From HGM13006 sp963650135 (GTDB taxonomy: Bacteria > Bacillota > Clostridia > Oscillospirales > Oscillospiraceae), in the NCBI GenBank assembly GCA_963650135.1, contig CAVJLG010000019.1, positions 1 through 64,000 on the forward strand: 64,000 bases of DNA, in the 5' to 3' direction. Below are positions 57,877 to 64,000 of this stretch, one piece after another (within the stretch, counting starts at the first letter, position 1; each line of letters begins with the position of its first letter). A program made the translations under genes and the position numbers. A model generated the notes under the pieces. The model saw only the letters and a list, made by a program, of their open reading frames with translations, was not told the origin of the DNA and did not search any database.

Positions 57877-60107
57877 AAAATACCGCAAAATGGCTGATCC
57901 AATCCCTGTTGACGGCTATGGGTGCATTGGGCACGGTACTGTGCTTTACCTCCGCCTTTTCCATCTCCGTGAATGTTCCCGTGCTTACGCTGCTGAGCCT
58001 GATTTCCGCCCTGCTGTTTATGTTCTGCTTTACGCATAAAAAGGCACTGTGGGTTCTGATTCCGGCGCTGCTGATCTTTATTGCCGCGTTGGTGCTTACC
58101 CAGCCCTTTGCCGCGATGAGCCCAACCTTTATTCAGCTGGTGCATGATGTGCTCAGCCGCTTTTCCTCGGCTTACCCCAACTTCTCCTTTGCCATTCCCG
58201 CAGCCCCCGATCCGTCGCTGCCCCAAAATACCACGCTGTTCTTCTCCGTGGTAGTAGTGCTGCTGTCCCTCTGGATGGCGTGGGGTGTGGGCTATCGGTC
58301 CTGCCTGATTGCAGTAGCCGGTACGCTGCCATTTCTGCTGCTGTGCGTAATTATCAACGATACGCCGCCCCATGCATTCCCGCTGGTGATGCTGCTGTCC
58401 GTTTGGGTTACGGTGCTGCTATCCCGGGAGCGCCCCGGAGAGCCTGCCAATATGGACGCTTTGCGGACGGCTTTGGTGCTGTTCTCCGTGGTGGTACTGC
58501 TGGGCGTCATCGGCTTTGTCTATCCCAAGGACGACACCACCAACGAAAAGCTGCCGGAAACCCTACAGACCATTCTGGACCATCTCCCCGGCCCTGTGCA
58601 AAATGCGCTTTCTCCCAACAGCAAGGGCAGCATCTCTCAGGAGCTGGGCGCTGATACCGGAAAGGTTCTGGACCTGACCCAGCAGGGTACCCGTGACCGA
58701 AAAGACACCGTGATGTTGCAGCTGAGTACCACCGAATCCGGCCCGCTGTATCTGCGCGGCGCCGCCAAAGACATCTACACCGGCACCAGTTGGGAATCCA
58801 GCGACGAAGCCACCCAGGCTGAAAGCGTCTATGCGCAGACCTCTCTGGGCACCGCCTTCGGTTCCGACCATCAGGCTGCGGTGCAAATTAAGAACTTCCG
58901 CGACAACACGACGGTGCTGTTTGCCCCCTATGGCTATATCAGCTGCACCAGCGCCGATGATATTTTAAGCGATCTCCGAATTGAAATTGGAGAAAACGAC
59001 TATATCATCTACTATTGGCCCGACGTTCGTACACTTGATATCACACAGGCTACCGGCCGCGTCAATACCGATTACGATCAGTATGTGCAGGACCATTGCC
59101 TCCAGCTGCCCGACGGCGTAAAGGAGGAGCTGTATAACCTAGCTCTGAGCTATGGCTATGACCCCGATATGTCCACCGCCCAGACCATCGCCTGGGTTGC
59201 GGAATTCATCCGCAGTGCAGGCACTTACAAATTAAACGTCTCCCGGCAGCCCACGAACTTTGACTTTGCCCTGTATTTCCTAGAGCAGAGCAAAGAGGGC
59301 TACTGCGTCCACTTTGCCACAGCGGCAGCCGTTATGTACCGCGCGCTGGGCATTCCCGCCCGCTATGCCTCCGGCTACCGGGTAACCGTAACGGAAGACA
59401 GTACCGTGACGGATGTAACCGATCAGGATACCCACGCTTGGGCTGAGGTATATCTCAGCGGCCTAGGCTGGATTCCGGTGGAAACTACCCCCGGCTTTGG
59501 CGAAACCTCCATGCTGCCCGAGGTGGAAAACGACATTGAAACGCCGCCTTCCGCCACCCCCAGCCCCTCGCCTTCTGCGGAGCCTGCGGATTCCAGCGAA
59601 ACCGGCAGCACCCCGACTCCTGCTGCCACGCCCACACCCAGCGCCGCAGCAGACGACACCGGCTCTACGCCTGAGCTTGGCATGCAGACCACCGATGCCC
59701 CCGCAGTTTCGTCGCAGGGCGTTGGCACCCGACATCTATTGTATCTGCTGCTGATTCTCCCGGCGCTGATTCTGATCGCCTTTATCGTGCTGCTGATTCG
59801 CCGACTGATTGTACACCGGCTGCGAAGCAAATCCTTCTATGTGGAAAATTCCAATCAGGCAGTGCTGAATCTCTGGCAATATGCCCAGCGGCTTGCACTT
59901 TGGGGCGCAGAACCCACCGAGGACGAGGAAGCACTGGCGCTCAAGGCCAAGTTCAGCCAGCATACCATCACTCCGGAGGAGTTGGAGCCCTATCGGCAAT
60001 CCATTCTCCAGATGGCAGAGCTTACACGGCTGACGCTCACGCCCTGGCGGCGATTCCGGTTTACCTGGCTCTCTGCCCTGGACTATCCTTCGAAAAAAGC
60101 CAAATAA
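57873..60107 (+). CDS. Membrane transglutaminase-like protein (TgpA/DUF3488 type)
   Basis: A 744-residue membrane protein. About six hydrophobic segments lie in residues 5-215, then an extracytoplasmic region with a transglutaminase core: catalytic cysteine in GYCVHFATAAAVMY (codon near 59,304), histidine in DTHAWAEVYL, and aspartate-like position in the following strand. A Pro/Ser/Thr-rich linker (about 560-610) leads to one more transmembrane segment and a cytosolic tail. Such TgpA-like proteins with MoxR and DUF58 are common in bacteria; their substrate is unknown, possibly the cell wall or surface proteins. Confidence 0.87.
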   Translation: MKNTAKWLIQSLLTAMGALGTVLCFTSAFSISVNVPVLTLLSLISALLFMFCFTHKKALWVLIPALLIFIAALVLTQPFAAMSPTFIQLVHDVLSRFSSAYPNFSFAIPAAPDPSLPQNTTLFFSVVVVLLSLWMAWGVGYRSCLIAVAGTLPFLLLCVIINDTPPHAFPLVMLLSVWVTVLLSRERPGEPANMDALRTALVLFSVVVLLGVIGFVYPKDDTTNEKLPETLQTILDHLPGPVQNALSPNSKGSISQELGADTGKVLDLTQQGTRDRKDTVMLQLSTTESGPLYLRGAAKDIYTGTSWESSDEATQAESVYAQTSLGTAFGSDHQAAVQIKNFRDNTTVLFAPYGYISCTSADDILSDLRIEIGENDYIIYYWPDVRTLDITQATGRVNTDYDQYVQDHCLQLPDGVKEELYNLALSYGYDPDMSTAQTIAWVAEFIRSAGTYKLNVSRQPTNFDFALYFLEQSKEGYCVHFATAAAVMYRALGIPARYASGYRVTVTEDSTVTDVTDQDTHAWAEVYLSGLGWIPVETTPGFGETSMLPEVENDIETPPSATPSPSPSAEPADSSETGSTPTPAATPTPSAAADDTGSTPELGMQTTDAPAVSSQGVGTRHLLYLLLILPALILIAFIVLLIRRLIVHRLRSKSFYVENSNQAVLNLWQYAQRLALWGAEPTEDEEALALKAKFSQHTITPEELEPYRQSILQMAELTRLTLTPWRRFRFTWLSALDYPSKKAK

Positions 60108-60111
60108 AAAG

Positions 60112-60140
60112 CTGCGGCGTACCATTTCGGTGCGCCGCAG
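60112..60140. terminator. Bidirectional terminator after the transglutaminase
   Basis: CTGCGGCGTACC (60112-60123) pairs with GGTGCGCCGCAG (60129-60140), one G-T, followed by TTTTG on the + strand. It also serves the converging NUDIX gene. Confidence 0.85.
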
Positions 60141-60145
60141 TTTTG

Positions 60146-60679
60146 TTATCCAAGAATTTGTTTTGCTTTTAAAATTCCTGCAACGGTTTTTGCGTCGCAG
60201 ATTTCCCCTCGCATCACCATGTCCACCAATGTGTCCAGGGGATAGGACAGCCGATCCAAAAATTCGTCTTCGTCCGGGTGGCACGCTGTTTCATGCAGTC
60301 CCGTAGCCAAATACATATGGATCACCTCCGTATCATAGCCCACCGACGGATACACCGGATGAAGGTCCACAATCTCATCGGCAATCAGCCCGCATTCCTC
60401 CTCCAGCTCCCGAATGGCAGCGGCGCGGGGATCTTCTCCGGCCTCCAGCTTTCCCGCCGGGATCTCCAACAGCTCCCGTCCCATGGGATAACGGAACTGC
60501 CGCACCATATATACCTCGCCATTTTTCCCCACCGGCACAATAGCCGCGCCGCCGTGGTGATGGACCACCTCGCGCTTTGCCTGCTTGCCGTTTTCCAGCC
60601 GCACCGTATCCTGGGTCACGGTAATAATCCGGCCCTGATAGATGGTTTGCTGCTCCAGTTTTTCTTCTGTATGTGCCAT
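60146..60679 (-). CDS. NUDIX hydrolase, ADP-ribose pyrophosphatase-like
   Basis: A 177-residue protein with the Nudix box GKLEAGEDPRAAAIRELEEECGL (shown in two parts: GKLEAGEDPR and REEVEE-type RELEEECG) at about residues 97-119, preceded by VRQFRYPMGRELLEIPAG, the pattern of ADP-ribose pyrophosphatases. It hydrolyses ADP-ribose or a similar nucleoside diphosphate derivative. It has its own promoter and stands alone. Confidence 0.9.
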   Translation of the reverse strand: MAHTEEKLEQQTIYQGRIITVTQDTVRLENGKQAKREVVHHHGGAAIVPVGKNGEVYMVRQFRYPMGRELLEIPAGKLEAGEDPRAAAIRELEEECGLIADEIVDLHPVYPSVGYDTEVIHMYLATGLHETACHPDEDEFLDRLSYPLDTLVDMVMRGEICDAKTVAGILKAKQILG

Positions 60680-60710
60680 TGTCTTTCCCTCCGCGGATCA
60701 TTTCATGGTC

Positions 60711-60739
60711 AGTATAGTCGCTTCCCCCGAAAAAGTCAA
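60711..60739 (-). promoter_or_regulatory. Promoter for the NUDIX gene
   Basis: On the leftward strand, TTGACT (complement of 60734-60739) and TATACT (complement of 60711-60716), 17 bases apart. Confidence 0.75.
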
Positions 60740-60792
60740 TTTTCTCACGCCATTTCGCCAGAAAAGGCGTCAATCCGGCAATTCTGAGCATC

Positions 60793-60821
60793 TTGCAACC
60801 GGTGGCGTTGTATGGTATAAT
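60793..60821 (+). promoter_or_regulatory. Promoter for the DivIVA-like gene
   Basis: TTGCAA (60793-60798), 17 bases, TATAAT (60816-60821), about 50 bases before the start codon. Confidence 0.75.
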
Positions 60822-60872
60822 TCAGAAGATTATACACATTGCCGGTTTCAATCGGCAGTTGGAGGGAATATT

Positions 60873-61406
60873 ATGGGAGAACTACCCCATTTCAGAACAG
60901 CCGTAGGCGGATTTCATAAATCCGACGTTTCAGAATACATTGCAAAGATTGCAAAGGATCATCAGGCGCAGCTCCAGGAAAAGGACAAGGAAATCCAGCA
61001 GCTTCAGCAGCAGTTAGATCAGGCCCGGGAGCAGCTGGCTCAGGCCGTACCGCAGGAGCCGACACCGGATTCCGCCCCTGCCGAAGTGCCCCAGGAATCC
61101 CAGGAAGACGCCCTGGATCGACTGGAGCTAGAGGCCTATCGTCGCGCCGAGGCCGCCGAACGTATCGCCTCGCAGCGTGCCAAAAAGCTCTATGAGGCGC
61201 TGGGTGATATTTGCACCGAAGCCCGTAATCAGCTGGAAACCGCCGATTCTGCCGCCCGGAATTCCATCACCGCCATGGAGCTCCAGCTGCAAACCCTGGA
61301 AGACAGCTGTGACGCGCTGACAGAGGCCCTAACCAAGGCCCGCCAGCAGCTTATTGATATGGACGCAATGATTCCGGACCCTGCCGAAGGATTGGAGGAA
61401 GCTTAA
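60873..61406 (+). CDS. DivIVA-like coiled-coil protein
   Basis: A 177-residue cytosolic protein. The N-terminus (FRTAVGGFHKSDVSEYIAKI) resembles the membrane-curvature-binding entry of DivIVA/GpsB, and the following part is a long coiled coil rich in glutamine and glutamate, broken by a proline-rich stretch (about 66-84). It may mark poles or division sites, but the match is weak. The ATG at 60873 follows GGAGGG. It is immediately followed by the fumarase beta gene (TAA then ATG without gap). Confidence 0.65.
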   Translation: MGELPHFRTAVGGFHKSDVSEYIAKIAKDHQAQLQEKDKEIQQLQQQLDQAREQLAQAVPQEPTPDSAPAEVPQESQEDALDRLELEAYRRAEAAERIASQRAKKLYEALGDICTEARNQLETADSAARNSITAMELQLQTLEDSCDALTEALTKARQQLIDMDAMIPDPAEGLEEA

Positions 61407-61961
61407 ATGAGCCAGCTGCATATCCATACATCTGAATTAAAATCCGCCATTCCCCAGCTCAAGGCCGGAGATCGGCTGCTGCTGTCCGGCACCGTTTACA
61501 CCTCGCGGGATGCCGCCCATAAGCGCATCTTTTCCCTGCTGGATGAAGGCAAGCCCCTGCCCTATCCGCTGGAGGGCTCGGTCATCTATTACGCCGGTCC
61601 CACCCCTGCGCAAAAGGGCATGGCCGTTGGCTCCTGCGGTCCTACCACCTCTTCCCGGATGGACCCCTATGCGCCCCGTCTGCTGGACCTGGGCCTCACC
61701 GCCATGATTGGCAAGGGAGAGCGGAGTCAGGCCGTCATTGACGCAATTGTTCGGAATCAGAGCACCTATTTCTGTGCCGTTGGCGGCGCAGGCGCGCTGA
61801 TCGCCTGCTGCATCAAAGAGGCCAAGGAGATTGCATTTCACGACCTGGGCTGTGAGTCGGTCAAGCAGTTTACCATTGAAAACCTGCCGATTTTCACTGC
61901 CATCGACTGCCACGGCACCAGTATTTTTGCCGAAGGACGGAAGGAATACGCTCTTCTTTAA
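61407..61961 (+). CDS. Class I fumarate hydratase beta subunit (orphan)
   Basis: A 184-residue protein matching the beta (C-terminal) domain of [4Fe-4S] class I fumarases and L-tartrate dehydratases: LSGTVYTSRDAAHKRIF, YYAGPTPAQKGMAVGSCGPTTSSRMDPYA, MIGKG and AVGGAGALIA. It completes the active site with an alpha subunit, which is not next to it and not seen in the window, though in many Clostridia alpha and beta are adjacent. It lies right after the DivIVA-like gene. Confidence 0.88.
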   Translation: MSQLHIHTSELKSAIPQLKAGDRLLLSGTVYTSRDAAHKRIFSLLDEGKPLPYPLEGSVIYYAGPTPAQKGMAVGSCGPTTSSRMDPYAPRLLDLGLTAMIGKGERSQAVIDAIVRNQSTYFCAVGGAGALIACCIKEAKEIAFHDLGCESVKQFTIENLPIFTAIDCHGTSIFAEGRKEYALL

Positions 61962-62000
61962 CCACCACAAATGCCACGAGAGAGAAAGGGAGATTGACCG

Positions 62001-62861
62001 ATGAATTTCTGCATTACCACCGACAGCGGCGCAGATCTGCCCCTGTCCTATTGCCAGGCCCACGACGTTACCGTGCTGCCCCTGGGCTTTACCCTGGAGG
62101 GACAGACCTATCACGGCTCCGAAGCCATGGACGCCAAGGTTTTCTATGACAAGCTCCGGGCCGGTGCCTTACCTACCACCTCCGCCGCCAACCCCGAAGA
62201 TACCGCTGCGCTGTTTCGAACTTACATGGAGCAGGGCAAGGATCTACTCCACATCGCCTTTTCTTCCGGCCTATCCAGCACCAGCGACGCTGCACAGATT
62301 GCCGCGCAGATGGTGATGGAGGAATATCCCCAGCGGAAGATTCTTGTGGTGGATTCTCTGTGCGCTTCCATGGGACAGGGTTTTCTGGTCCATCAGGCCG
62401 TAAAGCTCCGGGATGCCGGGGAAACGCTGGAGGATACCGCAAAGAAGGTAACGGATATGCGTCTGAATGTGGTTCACAACTTCACTGTAGACGATCTGGG
62501 TCACCTGCACCGGGGCGGACGGGTCAGCAAGGCCACCGCTGTGGTAGGCTCCCTGATGGGGATCAAGCCCATTTTGCACGTTGACGACGCCGGACACCTG
62601 ACCTCTGTGGGAAAAGCACGGGGCAGAAAGGCCTCCATTCAGGCATTAGTGGATCGGATGGAGCAGCAGATGAAGGGCTTCGACAATCCTGAGGTGTTCA
62701 TTTCCCACGGCGATTGCCCCGAGGATGCCCAGACGCTGGCCGACATGGTGCGCACTCGCTTTGGCATAAGCGATATTACAATCGGCTATATCGGCCCGGT
62801 GATCGGCACCCATTCCGGTCCCGGCACCCTGGCACTGTACTTCTTCGGCAGCCCCAGGTGA
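62001..62861 (+). CDS. DegV family fatty-acid binding protein (copy 2)
   Basis: A 286-residue FakB-like fatty-acid binding protein with CITTDSGADLPLSYC at the start, LPTTSAANPED, AFSSGLSSTSDAAQIA and GRVSKATAVVGSLMGIKP. All family landmarks are present. It differs from the DegV at 9320-10180 in most positions. It starts at an ATG after GGGAGAT and is followed, 37 bases later, by the BrkB gene. Confidence 0.92.
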   Translation: MNFCITTDSGADLPLSYCQAHDVTVLPLGFTLEGQTYHGSEAMDAKVFYDKLRAGALPTTSAANPEDTAALFRTYMEQGKDLLHIAFSSGLSSTSDAAQIAAQMVMEEYPQRKILVVDSLCASMGQGFLVHQAVKLRDAGETLEDTAKKVTDMRLNVVHNFTVDDLGHLHRGGRVSKATAVVGSLMGIKPILHVDDAGHLTSVGKARGRKASIQALVDRMEQQMKGFDNPEVFISHGDCPEDAQTLADMVRTRFGISDITIGYIGPVIGTHSGPGTLALYFFGSPR

Positions 62862-62898
62862 TGGATTCGGCCATTCTGTTCCGAAAGGAGGATGCCGC

Positions 62899-63771
62899 TT
62901 GAAGCTCTACCGAACCCTTCGATACTATGCCAAGCAATTCGGCAGCTACCATATTTCCACCTATGCTGCCAGCGCCTCCTTCTTTATCATCACCGCCATT
63001 TTCCCGTTTCTGATGCTGATTCTCTCGGTGATTAGCTATACGTCCTTTGACACCAAAGAGTTTCTCGACATGGTGGCCTCCCTGCTGCCGGTGAGCTTTC
63101 AAGGGCTGTTTTACACAGTATCGGAGGACATTCTCACCACCTCGGTCACTGCCCTGTCCGTCTCTCTGGTGGTCACCCTTTGGACCGCTGCAAAAAGCAT
63201 GCTGGGCCTGCTGGATGGGCTCAACGCCATTGCCGACGTCAACGATACCCGAAATTTTGTGTTTAAGCGCATCATTTGCATCGGCTACATGCTGATTCTC
63301 ATTGCAGGGCTACTGTTTAACCTGGGTCTGCGCGTCTTCGGTCAGCACATTCTCTCTCTGCTCCAGCACAACGTGCCCAGGCTGGCCCGAATCTTCGCAG
63401 CATTGATGGAGATGCGCGGCCTGACCCTGTATCTCATCATGGCGCTGGTGTTCGTGCTGATCTACACGTTTTTCCCAAACAAGAAAATGCGCTTTTATAT
63501 GCAGATTCCCGGGGCGCTGTTTACGTCCCTGGCATGGCTGCTGTTTTCCGAGGCATTCTCCATTTATGTGAACAATTTCTCCACGTTTTCCACCCTCTAC
63601 GGTTCTCTGGGCGTGCTCATTTTGGTGATGCTGTGGCTGTACTTCTGTATGTCCATTGTGTTCATCGGAGCCGTCATCAACCGAGTCTATCCCAGCATTT
63701 TCTGGCGTATGTTTGTGGTGCTCAAGCATCGGAAATCCCAGCGCAAGCTGGAACAGGGCGATTCTGAATAA
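62899..63771 (+). CDS. YihY/virulence factor BrkB family membrane protein
   Basis: A 290-residue integral membrane protein with about six transmembrane segments, of the YihY/BrkB family (often mis-called ribonuclease BN). Conserved features seen are ASFFIITAIFPFLMLILS near residue 26, WTAAKSMLGLLDGLNAI and the C-terminal GSLGVLILVMLWLYF. Function is unknown. The start is a TTG at 62899 following AGGAGG. A strong terminator follows. Confidence 0.85.
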   Translation: MKLYRTLRYYAKQFGSYHISTYAASASFFIITAIFPFLMLILSVISYTSFDTKEFLDMVASLLPVSFQGLFYTVSEDILTTSVTALSVSLVVTLWTAAKSMLGLLDGLNAIADVNDTRNFVFKRIICIGYMLILIAGLLFNLGLRVFGQHILSLLQHNVPRLARIFAALMEMRGLTLYLIMALVFVLIYTFFPNKKMRFYMQIPGALFTSLAWLLFSEAFSIYVNNFSTFSTLYGSLGVLILVMLWLYFCMSIVFIGAVINRVYPSIFWRMFVVLKHRKSQRKLEQGDSE

Positions 63772-63776
63772 AAAAG

Positions 63777-63806
63777 CAGCGTCCGGGACAAGTTCCCTGG
63801 ACGCTG
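63777..63806. terminator. Terminator between BrkB and the HD-type gene
   Basis: CAGCGTCCGGG (63777-63787) pairs with CCCTGGACGCTG (63795-63806), one G-T, followed by TTTTATTTTG on the + strand; A-rich sequence on its left serves the leftward gene. Confidence 0.85.
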
Positions 63807-63819
63807 TTTTATTTTGTTT

Positions 63820-63999
63820 TTATTGTGCAGTCAGCCGATTGGTTTCGGCAATGACCCAATCCTCTTCCTGGCGCATGGCTTCAATGGTCCGGGTCAAGAG
63901 ATCATCCAGCTCCCAGCCCAGCATCTTTGCCCCGTCTTCAATCACCTGGCGGCTGCATCCGGCGGCAAACTTCTTATCCTTATACTTCTTTTTTAGGCT
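63820..63999 (-). CDS. C-terminal end of an HD-type hydrolase (partial)
   Basis: A leftward gene enters from the right edge and stops with TAA at 63820-63822; 59 residues are visible. They include KKFAAGCSRQVIEDGAKMLG and LDDLLTRTIEAMRQ, which resemble the C-terminus of predicted HD-superfamily phosphohydrolases, where an F-A-G-x-x-R segment precedes the last helices. The catalytic HD part is outside the window, so this is a tentative call. Confidence 0.5.
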   Translation of the reverse strand, partial: SLKKKYKDKKFAAGCSRQVIEDGAKMLGWELDDLLTRTIEAMRQEEDWVIAETNRLTAQ

Positions 64000-64000
64000 C

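Noticed and set aside
1..64000. CRISPR arrays, tRNA and rRNA genes
   Set aside because: No regular repeat-spacer series, no tRNA cloverleaf and no rRNA sequence was seen on reading both strands; a tRNAscan run would settle tRNAs.

Overview
The window reads as a chromosomal segment of an anaerobic, fairly GC-rich member of the Clostridia, most likely an Oscillospiraceae-type gut Firmicute. The reasons are Gram-positive housekeeping genes (Mini-RNase III, RqcH, RNase M5, ECF module followed by truA, a T-box in front of alaS, strong AGGAGG ribosome binding sites), an [FeFe] hydrogenase, no respiratory genes, and frequent TTG starts. Taxonomy is an inference from gene content. No rRNA, tRNA or CRISPR array was seen.

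Layout. 1-208 is the end of an insertion element, probably IS21-like, cut by the window edge. 396-4695 (+) holds two M20 peptidases (pepT, pepV-like) and an LCP cell-wall ligase. 4715-6011 (-) has two small membrane proteins of unknown role. 6268-8899 (+) is a MarR regulator, mrnC and rqcH. From 23515 down to 8934 runs a long leftward block: a class A PBP, an rRNA-type methyltransferase, ecfA1-ecfA2-ecfT-truA, a DUF5711-like protein, then a ClpE-like unfoldase, the fused glutathione synthase gshAB, a nitroreductase, a DegV protein and a DUF3783 protein.

23973-27756 (+) contains a DUF1292 protein, a structured noncoding RNA candidate (possibly 6S RNA) at about 24338-24483, a membrane-anchored PrsA-like foldase, tcdA, and a TSUP transporter split into two half-size genes. 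ruvX faces them. 28436-31836 (+) is the rpmG-secE-nusG-rplK-rplA and rplJ-rplL cluster, with an attenuator in the L10 leader. It ends in a strong terminator with no rpoB behind it.

32105-36684 (+) is a MoxR-DUF58-DUF4129-like operon and a lipoprotein with a GC-x-x-VG motif. 36757-39775 (-) is a HIT protein and alaS with its T-box. 40174-41917 (+) is a DUF421-DUF4363 pair and a RelB/RelE-type toxin-antitoxin pair. proC and an aminotransferase (-), holA and rnmV (+), a TrpXYZ-like ABC transporter (-), xth and topB (-), and a two-gene [FeFe]-hydrogenase operon with a glutamate-synthase-like flavoprotein (-) follow. 55995-60107 (+) is a second MoxR-DUF58 operon, this time with a membrane transglutaminase. 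The window closes with a NUDIX hydrolase (-), a DivIVA-like coiled-coil protein, an orphan class I fumarase beta subunit, a second DegV, a BrkB/YihY membrane protein, and the end of an HD-type hydrolase (-).

Most operons are compact, with ATGA or one-base overlaps between genes and bidirectional hairpin terminators between converging units. Strong sigma-A promoters (TTGACA-type, 16-17 bp, TATAAT-type) can be read in front of many of them.
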